A program made the translations under genes and the position numbers. The notes under the pieces were generated by a model that did not search any database, was not told where the DNA came from, and saw only the letters and a program-made list of their open reading frames with translations. A stretch of DNA of 64,000 nucleotides from Microbacterium keratanolyticum (GTDB taxonomy: Bacteria > Actinomycetota > Actinomycetes > Actinomycetales > Microbacteriaceae), in assembly GCF_016907255.1 (NCBI RefSeq), contig NZ_JAFBBQ010000001.1, positions 1,054,001 to 1,118,000 of the forward strand, in the 5' to 3' direction. Numbering within the stretch: position 1 is the first letter of the stretch; each line of letters starts with the position of its first letter. Below are positions 7,401-15,500 of the stretch, in pieces.

Positions 7401-8531
7401 ATGAAGTTCAATCCAGTAGTACGCACGGCCACTGCGGTCGTCGCGATCGGTGCACTCGCCTCCCTCGCCGCCTGCGCCAGCACGCCGGCAGCTCCCGATG
7501 AGCCGGATGCCGGCTCGTCGACCGGCATCGAGATCCCCGGTGCCACCGAGGACCAGGCAGCCAAGTTCAACGAGCTCTATGAGGCCGCCGTCGAATCCGG
7601 GAACACCGACATCGTGTTCTACGGCCCCTCGGCGACAACCTCCACCGCACTGCTCAAGGTCTTCACCGACCGCTTCCCCGAGCTCTCGGTGACGCTGAAG
7701 GACATGGCCGACGCGCAGATCCTCACCACGATGCAGACCGAGGCCGCCACCGGCCAGCGCGTCGGCGACCTGTGGTGGGGTGGCGACTCGATCCAGGCCG
7801 CCATGGAAGCCGACATCTGCACCCCGGTCGACGTCTTCTCCGGCCCCGACGGGTTCACGCCGCCGACCGCGCAGGACGACCGTCTGATCTACTTCGCCTA
7901 CCGCATGTTCGGATTCGTCTACAACTCCGACAACGTCAAGGCCGCTGACGCACCGAAGGGCTGGAACGACCTGCTCGATTCGGAGTGGAAGGGCCAGATC
8001 GCGATGGGCGACCCCAACGCCGGCGCCCTGCGTCACATCTTCACGGGCATGATGCGCCCCGACGGTCACGCCGAGCAGTTCGGTGAGGCCTACGTCGAGA
8101 AGCTCGCCGCGCAGGACATCCAGTACGTCGACCCCGAGCGCAACGTCTCGGCCGAGGTCGCCAGCGGCCGCTTCCCTGTCGGTGCCGGAGTGTTCTACGG
8201 TTACTACCTCGCACAGAAGGAGAAGGGCGCTCCGCTGGAGTTCGTCTTCCCGCTCGAGGGCGGCGGCAACTTCCTCAGCCGCTCGAGCCTCTGCGTCGCC
8301 AAGGACGGCCCCGCCGCCGACGCGACCGAACTGTTCGTGAACTGGATCTTCACGGAGGAGGGCCAGCAGGCTCTCGCCGAGAAGGACTTCTCGTACGGCA
8401 ACACCCCGACGGCCCCCGGCCCCGAAGGCATGGACTCGCTCGACAAGATCGACAAGCTGCCGTTCGCGAACCCGGACCCGGACTTCAACAAGCCGTACTT
8501 CGAGTTCATCGAGAAGACGTTCACGAAGTAA
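7401..8531 (+). CDS. ABC transporter substrate-binding lipoprotein
   Basis: 376 residues. The N-terminus is a lipoprotein signal peptide with a basic n-region, hydrophobic stretch and lipobox LAAC, lipidated Cys at C25. The mature part is a periplasmic-binding-protein-like fold of the ferric/phosphonate/thiamine group (FYGPSATTSTALLKVFTDRF near the N-terminus, then GFVYNSDNVKAADAPKGWNDLL in two blocks, the hinge region). It would capture the substrate outside the cell for the permease encoded 22 nt upstream. The ATG at 7401 is preceded by AAGGAGAAG. The ligand is not predictable; the amidohydrolase downstream in the same operon suggests an organic acid or amide (inferred). Confidence 0.93.
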   Translation: MKFNPVVRTATAVVAIGALASLAACASTPAAPDEPDAGSSTGIEIPGATEDQAAKFNELYEAAVESGNTDIVFYGPSATTSTALLKVFTDRFPELSVTLKDMADAQILTTMQTEAATGQRVGDLWWGGDSIQAAMEADICTPVDVFSGPDGFTPPTAQDDRLIYFAYRMFGFVYNSDNVKAADAPKGWNDLLDSEWKGQIAMGDPNAGALRHIFTGMMRPDGHAEQFGEAYVEKLAAQDIQYVDPERNVSAEVASGRFPVGAGVFYGYYLAQKEKGAPLEFVFPLEGGGNFLSRSSLCVAKDGPAADATELFVNWIFTEEGQQALAEKDFSYGNTPTAPGPEGMDSLDKIDKLPFANPDPDFNKPYFEFIEKTFTK

Positions 8532-8567
8532 TCCTTCACGCACGAACAAGCAGTAAGAGAGCACAGC

Positions 8568-9725
8568 ATGACTGAGGTCCTGGTTTCCGGGCTGACCAAG
8601 CAGTACGGCGGAAAGTCGGCACTGCACGGAATCGATCTGAAGATCGCCTCCGGCGAGTTCGTCACCCTGCTCGGCCCTTCGGGCTGCGGCAAGACGACGA
8701 CTCTGCGTTGCCTCGCCGGTCTGGAACGCCCCACCACAGGCAGGATCACGATGGCCGACCGCGTGGTCGTCGACACGGACAAGAAGGTCTTTGTCCCTGC
8801 CGACAAGCGCAAGGTGGGCATGGTGTTCCAGAGCTACGCGCTGTGGCCGCACCTGAGCGTCGCCGAGAATGTGGCGTACCCGCTCAAGGTGGCCCGGCTC
8901 GGAAGCCAGGACCGTCAGTCTCGTGTGCAGGAGATGCTGCAGGCCGTCGGCCTCGCGGGCTACGAGAAGCGCCCGGTGACGGCGCTCTCGGGCGGCCAGC
9001 AGCAGCGTGTGGCTCTGGCCCGCGCGATGGCCGCCCGCCCGGGCATCATCTTCTACGACGAGCCGCTCTCGAACCTCGACTCGAAGCTGCGCTACCAGAT
9101 GGGTCAGCAGGTCCGCGCGCTGCACAACCAGTTCGAGACGACCTCGGTGTACGTCACGCACGACCAGGAAGAGGCCATCACGCTCTCGGACCGGATCATC
9201 GTGATGAGCGAGGGCAACATCGTGCAGGACGGCGCACCCGCCGACCTGTACGACCGCCCGAAGTCCGCGTACGTCGCCGACTTCATGGGCTTCCAGAACA
9301 TCCTCCCGGGCACGGTGGAAGCCGTGAACGGCAACGTCGCCGACATCCGCGTCGACGGCACCTCGCTCGTCCTCTCCGGCGTCGCCACCTCGGCCGTACA
9401 GGTCGGGGAGCGGGCGGATGTCGCGTTCCGCGCCGCACACGCCCGCATCGACGAGTCCGGCCTCACGGGCGCGGGTCGCCTGGAGGGCGTCGTCGAGCGC
9501 ACCACGTACCTGGGCAGCGCGGTCAACCTCCTCGTGCGCGCAGACGGCCTCCCGCTGCGCGTGCGCGTCGAGACATCCGACCTCGCGCCCGAACAGATCC
9601 CCGCTGCCGGCGACACCCTGCGTCTCGCCGTCAACCCCGCCCGCGCAGTGGTGCTCTCCCACAAGGAGGCCGCCGTCGACGGCTACCTCACCACCATGAC
9701 CGACGCCATCGTCTCGCCCCGCTGA
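8568..9725 (+). CDS. ABC transporter ATP-binding protein
   Basis: 385 residues. It has Walker A GPSGCGKTT (residues 36-44), Q-loop in MVFQSYALWPH, signature LSGGQQQRVALARA near residue 141, Walker B IIFYDEPLSNLD near residue 162, and the H-loop VTHDQEEA. After about residue 240 comes a C-terminal regulatory extension of the TOBE type, as in PotA/FbpC-like ATPases. The ATG at 8568 lies 36 nt after the binding-protein gene with AAGAGAG as ribosome site. It powers the permease encoded at 5615-7378. Confidence 0.95.
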   Translation: MTEVLVSGLTKQYGGKSALHGIDLKIASGEFVTLLGPSGCGKTTTLRCLAGLERPTTGRITMADRVVVDTDKKVFVPADKRKVGMVFQSYALWPHLSVAENVAYPLKVARLGSQDRQSRVQEMLQAVGLAGYEKRPVTALSGGQQQRVALARAMAARPGIIFYDEPLSNLDSKLRYQMGQQVRALHNQFETTSVYVTHDQEEAITLSDRIIVMSEGNIVQDGAPADLYDRPKSAYVADFMGFQNILPGTVEAVNGNVADIRVDGTSLVLSGVATSAVQVGERADVAFRAAHARIDESGLTGAGRLEGVVERTTYLGSAVNLLVRADGLPLRVRVETSDLAPEQIPAAGDTLRLAVNPARAVVLSHKEAAVDGYLTTMTDAIVSPR

Positions 9726-9754
9726 CGCCTGACCCCCTCAGAGAGGAACCCACA

Positions 9755-11020
9755 ATGAGCGAACTCCCCACCCCCCGCTCCGACAGCCCGCAGATTCGCG
9801 AGCTGGCCGAGATCGGCGGACGCTCCGACTCCCGCGATGTGCTGGCCCACGCGACGAAGCAGGCCGAGAACGAGTACGACGACTACTTCATCGTCGACAT
9901 CGACGCGCACGTCTCCGAAGACCACTTCTGGGGTGAGGTCCTCGACCTCATCGACAACGATGTCTGGCGCCAGATCGGTCTGCAGCAGCATGCGGGCTTC
10001 GGCGGCAACAACGCTCTCCTCAACATCCAGCCCGGCATGTCGCACCAGAGCGTCGGCGGCCGCATCGGCCACCAGGGCCGCAAGGAGCCCGTCGACGGCG
10101 CCGCAGGGCACCCCTTCGTCACGGCCGCACGCCGCGGCATGGACGCGATGGGTCTCGACTACCAGGTGGTGTTCCCGAGCGCGATGCTGCTGCTCGGCAT
10201 GCACCCGCAGGACGAGGTCGAGGTCGTTCTCGGCCGCGCGTTCAACCGCTGGCTGACCGAGGTCATCCTCCCGCCGAACCCTCGCCTCAAGGGCATGCTC
10301 TACCTGCCCTACAACACCCCCGAGGTGTGCGAGGAGCTCGTCGAGAAGTACGCCGACGACCCGGGCATCATCGGCTACACGGTCTGCTCCACGCGCAACA
10401 ACCCCGTGCACTCGGACGTCTACACGCGCCTGTACAAGCTCATCGAGGACAGCGGCAAGCCGCTCGCCTTCCACTCGGGCTACCACTGGGGCGACCCGTC
10501 GTTCGCGCAGCTCAACCGCTTCCTCTCGATGCACGCGCTGTCGTTCACGCACTACAACCAGATCCACGTCACGAACTGGATCATCAACGCGATGCCGGAG
10601 CGCTTCCCGAAGCTCAAGATGGTGTGGGTCGAGAGCGGCCTGGCGTGGATCCCGTTCCTCATGCAGCGCCTCGACCACGAGGTCCTCATGCGCCCGAGTG
10701 AGGCACCCGGCCTGAAGCGCCTGCCGAGCGAGTACATGAAGGAGATGTGGTACACGACGCAGCCGATGGAGCGCACCAACATGGAGCTGCTCGAGGCGAC
10801 GTTCAAGTCCTTCAACGCCGAGACGCAGCTGCTGTACTCGTCGGACTGGCCGCACTGGGACTGGGATGCGCCGTCGACCATCACGCGTCTGCCGTTCCTT
10901 TCGGAGCAGGCCAAGCGCAACATCCTCGGGCTGAACGCGGCGAAGCTGTTCAACCTGCCCACTGACCGCATGAAGCCTTCGGCCGCCGATGTGCTTCGGG
11001 ATCGTCCGGGAGTCTCCTGA
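9755..11020 (+). CDS. amidohydrolase family 2 (ACMSD-like) protein
   Basis: 421 residues, metal-dependent TIM-barrel hydrolase/decarboxylase of amidohydrolase family 2. Visible metal-site blocks are DIDAHVSEDHFW near residue 48 (the usual DxHxH is reduced to DAH here), FHSGYHWGD mid-protein and SSDWPHWDWD near residue 364, which carries the conserved Asp. Members decarboxylate or hydrolyse aromatic and unsaturated acids. The ATG at 9755 follows AGAGAGGAACC. It follows the ATPase gene by 29 nt and is followed after one base by a small gene and then a Rieske gene, so the three probably act on one imported compound. The reaction cannot be named from sequence. Confidence 0.88.
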   Translation: MSELPTPRSDSPQIRELAEIGGRSDSRDVLAHATKQAENEYDDYFIVDIDAHVSEDHFWGEVLDLIDNDVWRQIGLQQHAGFGGNNALLNIQPGMSHQSVGGRIGHQGRKEPVDGAAGHPFVTAARRGMDAMGLDYQVVFPSAMLLLGMHPQDEVEVVLGRAFNRWLTEVILPPNPRLKGMLYLPYNTPEVCEELVEKYADDPGIIGYTVCSTRNNPVHSDVYTRLYKLIEDSGKPLAFHSGYHWGDPSFAQLNRFLSMHALSFTHYNQIHVTNWIINAMPERFPKLKMVWVESGLAWIPFLMQRLDHEVLMRPSEAPGLKRLPSEYMKEMWYTTQPMERTNMELLEATFKSFNAETQLLYSSDWPHWDWDAPSTITRLPFLSEQAKRNILGLNAAKLFNLPTDRMKPSAADVLRDRPGVS

Positions 11021-11021
11021 C

Positions 11022-11333
11022 ATGTCTGAAATCACCACCACCTCCCCCGCCGTCGAAGAGCTCGCGGCCGTCGTCGCCCGCCTCGGCGAGCTGACCGCGC
11101 AGATCACCGAGGCCGAGCTGGGCGCGCAGGTCGAGGACGAGCAGATCGCCGATGTGCTCTACGCCGCGGCGCGCCTGTTCTCAGCCAAGACCGACCGCGT
11201 CGGCAAGATGGCATGGCCGGTTCGTGCCGACGCTCTGAACGCCACCGAGACCGTCGTTCTGGTCACGGCGCTGCTGGATGCGGCCGACGTGAACCTGTTC
11301 GACATGGCCATCTGGTACCGGAGAGCAGAATGA
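11022..11333 (+). CDS. small helical protein, partner of the Rieske protein
   Basis: 103 residues, mostly helical by composition, no signal peptide or membrane segment, no cysteines. I do not recognise the family. It starts one base after the amidohydrolase stop and its stop codon overlaps the Rieske start by four bases (ATGA), so the three proteins are translationally coupled. The C-terminal half (ALLDAADVNLFDMAIWYRRAE) is the least polar part. By position it may be a subunit or chaperone of an amidohydrolase-Rieske complex, which is inference only. Confidence 0.7.
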   Translation: MSEITTTSPAVEELAAVVARLGELTAQITEAELGAQVEDEQIADVLYAAARLFSAKTDRVGKMAWPVRADALNATETVVLVTALLDAADVNLFDMAIWYRRAE

Positions 11334-11713
11334 GCGCAACGATCGTCCGCCGCGACATCCGTGTCGCCAGCCTCGCCGATCTGAAGGAACGCGAGCGCAT
11401 CGTCCTCGATGTCGAGGGCACCGAGCTCGGTCTGTACTTCTACCTGGACGAGGTCCGCGCCTGGTACAACGTCTGCCCCCACCAGGGCGGACCGGTCTGC
11501 CAGGGCAAGACGATGGCACGCACGATCCAGCTCGTGCGCGACGACCTCAAGAGCGGTGGCCCCGGCCACCACCCGACGGATCGCAACATCGTGTGCCCGT
11601 GGCACGGTTTCGAGTTCAACCTGCTGACGGGGCGCCACACGACGGATGAGACGGTGCGCCTGCGCCCGATCCCGGTCCGTGTGGACGGCGATGACGTGAT
11701 CGTCACCGTCTGA
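11330..11713 (+). CDS. Rieske [2Fe-2S] protein with extended inter-motif loop
   Basis: 127 residues. Cluster ligands are C49 and H51 in NVCPHQGG and C89 and H92 in VCPWHGFEF. A Rieske ferredoxin or NirD-like domain normally has about 15-20 residues between the two motifs; here 37 residues lie between H51 and C89, containing RTIQLVRDDLKSGGPGHHP. The protein is otherwise just a Rieske domain with no oxygenase catalytic domain. It could pass electrons to an oxygenase encoded elsewhere or have a structural role with the amidohydrolase. Start ATG overlaps the previous stop. Terminated by a long hairpin. Confidence 0.9.
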   Translation: MSATIVRRDIRVASLADLKERERIVLDVEGTELGLYFYLDEVRAWYNVCPHQGGPVCQGKTMARTIQLVRDDLKSGGPGHHPTDRNIVCPWHGFEFNLLTGRHTTDETVRLRPIPVRVDGDDVIVTV

Positions 11714-11720
11714 CAGCAGT

Positions 11721-11770
11721 ACGCAGAAGGGGTGCGCCTCGGTTTCGGCCGGGGCGCACCCCTTCTGCGT
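11721..11770 (+). terminator. very strong terminator after the Rieske gene
   Basis: Perfect 18-bp stem ACGCAGAAGGGGTGCGCC (11721-11738) with its complement at 11753-11770 and a 14-nt loop. It closes the transporter-amidohydrolase-Rieske operon. Confidence 0.88.
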
Positions 11771-11824
11771 GTCCGCGCTTGCTGTGAATTCGCCCGTCGG
11801 CTTGCGAGCTCGCCACGCGCGTGG

Positions 11825-11862
11825 CTATCGTTTTTCGATAGATACACGTCGCTTTTCGATAG
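11825..11862 (+). promoter_or_regulatory. candidate XRE operator upstream of the DUF2975 gene
   Basis: CTATCG-TTTTT-CGATAG (11825-11841) is a perfect inverted repeat, and the 13-mer CGTTTTTCGATAG recurs with one change as CGCTTTTCGATAG at 11850-11862, 21 bp away, i.e. two helical turns. The second copy runs into the AGGGGA ribosome site of the DUF2975 gene. DUF2975/XRE pairs are commonly autoregulated, so this is a good candidate for the site bound by the downstream XRE protein. Confidence 0.5.
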
Positions 11863-11870
11863 GGGATCCG

Positions 11871-12347
11871 ATGCAACCGCGCGTCACCGCCACGCTCAAG
11901 GCACTCATCGCCGTCATGATCGCACTGCTGCTCGCCAGCCAGATCTTCGCGATCCCGGAGATCGCCCAGATGACGGCGGACCGCAACCCCGACGTCGCGC
12001 AGTTGAAGATCCCGGGCATCATCGCCGCGATCCTGTTCCTCGTCCTCGTGCAGGTGACCCTCGTCTGCGTCTGGCGGCTGCTCTCGCTCGTCCGCGCGGA
12101 TCAGATCTTCAGCCCGAAGGCCTTTCGCTATGTCGATGTCATCCTCGCGATGCTGATCTGCGCCGGTGTGCTCATCGCGGCCTCCTATGTCGTGATCATG
12201 CTCGCTCGCGCCGTCTCGCCCACGGTGCAGCTGCTGGCCGCACTCGGTGTGGTCGTGAGCTTCAGCCTCGGGCTGCTCGTGATCGTCCTGCGCGGACTCC
12301 TCACGAAGGCCCTGCAGCTCGAGCAGGACATGTCCGAGGTGGTCTGA
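11871..12347 (+). CDS. DUF2975 membrane protein
   Basis: 158 residues with four predicted membrane helices (LIAVMIALLLASQIFAI, IIAAILFLVLVQVTLVC, VILAMLICAGVLIAASY and LGVVVSFSLGLLVIVL) and the loop LVRADQIFSPKAFRYVDV typical of DUF2975. Function of the family is unknown; it nearly always pairs with a short XRE regulator, as here. I start at the ATG 11871 behind AGGGGA; the longer frame upstream would run through the promoter and the previous terminator. It abuts the XRE gene with no gap. Confidence 0.85.
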   Translation: MQPRVTATLKALIAVMIALLLASQIFAIPEIAQMTADRNPDVAQLKIPGIIAAILFLVLVQVTLVCVWRLLSLVRADQIFSPKAFRYVDVILAMLICAGVLIAASYVVIMLARAVSPTVQLLAALGVVVSFSLGLLVIVLRGLLTKALQLEQDMSEVV

Positions 12348-12587
12348 ATGCCGATCGTCATCGACCTCGACGTCGAGCTGGCCAAGAAGAAGATGAGCGT
12401 GCAGGAGTTCGCGGATGCCATCGGCATCACCCCCGCGAACGTCGCCGTGCTGAAGAACGGACGCGCCAAGGCCGTGCGCTTCACGACGCTGGAAGCCATC
12501 TGCCGTGTGCTCGACTGCCAGCCGGGCGACATCATGCGCTGGGTTCCGGATGCGGCGCAGTCGACCGAGACGGAGCCGCGCGCATGA
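12348..12587 (+). CDS. XRE/Cro-type helix-turn-helix regulator
   Basis: 79 residues. MSVQEFADAIGITPANVAVLKNGRAK spans the helix-turn-helix, followed by FTTLEAICRVLDCQPGDIM, the usual end of the YozG-like short XRE family. The ATG follows the DUF2975 stop directly. It probably represses its own operon through the CTATCG/CGATAG repeats at 11825-11862 (inferred). Its stop overlaps the next start as ATGA, so a very large membrane protein gene is translationally coupled to it, an unusual extension of the two-gene DUF2975 module. Confidence 0.88.
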   Translation: MPIVIDLDVELAKKKMSVQEFADAIGITPANVAVLKNGRAKAVRFTTLEAICRVLDCQPGDIMRWVPDAAQSTETEPRA

Positions 12588-15500
12588 CGACCATGCCCGC
12601 CTGGAGCGAGACCGCGATCCGGATGCTGCGAGACAGCACGACCTGTCCCGTGTGCCGTTCGGCAGCGCTCGTCGACGGACAGTGCCCGGCGTGCGCCGCC
12701 GACCTGCGCGGCGCGGCCGGCGAGCAGCTGTGGGATGCCTCTCAGAGCGCAGCGACCGCGTTGGAGAGACGCCAGCGACTGCTCAATCGCGTGCCGATGG
12801 CCGCACGTGTGATCGCACCTGTGGCAGGTGCGCAGCCGCAGGCTCCCTCCCCGACCGCATCGACGCCTCCGTCTTCCGTGCCGCGCAGCAGCGCCACACT
12901 GCAGTCGGTGCTGGCGATCGCCGGCGCCGGTCTCTTCGCGATCGCGGCGATCGTCTTCACGTTCTTCAATCCAGACCTCACCGACCGCGCACTGCGCAGC
13001 CTCATCGTGGCCTTCATCACGCTCGTGTTCCTCGGCGGCGCGTGGCTGCTGGCGCGGCGCGGACTGCAGTTCTCGGCGGAGGCGGTCGGCGCCCTCGGAC
13101 TCGTGTTCGTGGCGCTCGATGTCTGGGCGCTCGCGCAACTGGCACCACCATCGCTCAGCCCCTGGCTCCCCATCGCGGGCCTCACGCTCGTGTCTTCGAT
13201 CGCGATGATCGTGGCAGCGTCGCTCGCCGGCATCCGCATCTGGCTCTGCGCGCCGCTCGTCACGTTCGCACTCGTGCCGACGATGTGGGGCGAGGCCGCA
13301 GGTCAGGAACCGGCGGCGGTCCTCGGTCGCATCGGCACCTCTTTCGTCGCGGCGGCGCTTGTGCTGCTGCTGCCGCGCATCGGCTCCCGTTTCGCGCCGT
13401 CCGGGGCTCCTGACACGGCACCGGATGTCTCGGGCGAAGAGACCACCCGCCCGCCGAAGCCGTTCGGCGCCGAACGCATCGCACTGCTGATCCTCCAGCT
13501 GCTCACCTCGGGGACCGCGATCCTGCTCCTGCCGCGGGTCTTCGTGCTGACCGCAGATCTGCCCTCCCGCGCGGCACCCAGCCTTCTGACCGTCGCGCTG
13601 CTCCTCGGCCTGCTGGCTGTGCATGCGCTCCTCGCGGCCCGGCACGCCCTTTCACGCTTCTGGAGCTTCGCCGCCGGCGGCATGGGCGTCTCCGCTCTCG
13701 CGCTCGCCCTCTACGCGCCCTCCGTCCTGTTCGACGCGATGAGCGGTTGGTTCCCGGCTCTCATGCCGGCCGCCTTCGCGGTCGCTCTCGTTCTCGCCGG
13801 GCCCGTTCGACCCCTCGCCGGTGGCCGCCGCGTGCCGCAGTATCTGGCGGGAGCCATCACGTCGACCCTCCTCGCCGCCGTGCCGACATCCGTCACCTCG
13901 GCGTTCTTCACCCTGGAGACCCCGCTCTCGATCGCTGCGAACCTGCTCGACGGTGAACTCGCCCGCCCGGCGACCGCGCTCGGAGTGCACGCCTGGGCCT
14001 TCCCCCTCGGTCTCCTCGCGACAGCCTCGGGGTTCGCCCTCTTCGCGCTCCGCGCCCGCGGTCATTCGGCCACGCGCCCCGCCGTCCCTCTCGCCGAGAC
14101 GCTCGCATCGGCTTTCGCGACCCTCGCGCTGCTGACGACAGCGGCAGCGACACCGTTGCCCTTCCTCCTCCGTGTGCTTTTGGCGCTGGGTGCCGCCGCG
14201 GTGATCGCGCTGGTGGTCCTGCGCATTCCGGCGCTGTCGCTCGCGCGCCGGGTGACCGCCCTGATCGCGGCGCACCTTCTCCTCACCTTCGGCGTCATCC
14301 TCTCCTGGGCGGATGTCACCTGGGCGCCGCTGCTCGGCATCCCAGCGCTCATCGCACTGACGGCGGTGGCCCGCGCGATGCCGCCGGCGACCCGATTCGC
14401 CCACGTCGGGGTCGGGTACGCCTACGCACTCGTCCTGATCGCCACGACGTTCGATCTGCTCGGCGTGCGCGGCATCGCGGTGCCGGCGGTCACGACTTCG
14501 ATCGGGCTGCTGGGCGCGATCGTGGCCACCTTCCTTCCGCGCGTGGGCGCCCGCTCCTGGTACGCGATTCTGACCGTGACCGCCGTGCCGTTCGCTCTCG
14601 GTGTCGTGCAGGTGGTCTTCGAGCGCAGCGGATGGACGGCACTGTCGACGGGCATGATGTTCGCCCTCTCCCTGGCCCTGCTGCTCACCCGTCGCCCCGG
14701 TGTCACCCCGGTTCTGCGCACCGCGGCCGCCGCTCTCCTGGTGCCGACGCTGGCCGTCGCGATCATCTGCCTGGGCGCCCAGGTGCTGGCGATGAGCGCC
14801 TCGCCCGTGACGCTTCCGATCATCGCCGTGCTCGTCGCCCTCGTGCTGCCGTCGACCACGGTGATCGCCGATCTGCTGCGTCGCAACGGCCTCGGTGGCA
14901 CCGCTGCGCACGCGGCGCGCCTGGCCATCGAGGCATCCGCTCTCCTGACCGGCGCGATCGCCGTTCTGCTCGCCCTCGTCCGCGAGGCATCCGGACTCGG
15001 CACGAGCGTTCTCGTCCTGCTCATCCTGGGGGTGGGATCGACGGCGAGCGCGCTGCTGACCCGGCGCCGGTATGCGTGGTGGGCCGCCGGCGCTTCGTTC
15101 ACTGGCGCGCTGTGGTGCGTGTGGGCGCTGGCCGGCATCGAACTGCTCGAACCGTACCTGCTGCCGCCCGCTGTCGCCGCGATGGCCGTCGCCGTCGCGT
15201 TGCGCCTGCGCGGCCTCAACACCTCCGCGCTGTACGCGACGGCCCTTGCGGTGGCGATCGTGCCGATTCTCGTCCTCACGATGGTCGGACCGGATGCCGC
15301 GACGTCGCCGGTCACGCTCTGGCGTGGTGTCGGGCTGGCGCTCACCGCCTGGGTGCTTCTCGCCGCTGCAGCGATCACACGCACCCCTTCGACTCGCAGC
15401 GAGGATGGCCTCAGCGCGCTGCTCGACGAGCGCGGGACACGCGTCCGGCATCTGCGACGGCTGCGGCTGCGCCCCCTGCAGGTCCCGACTCTGATCGCGG

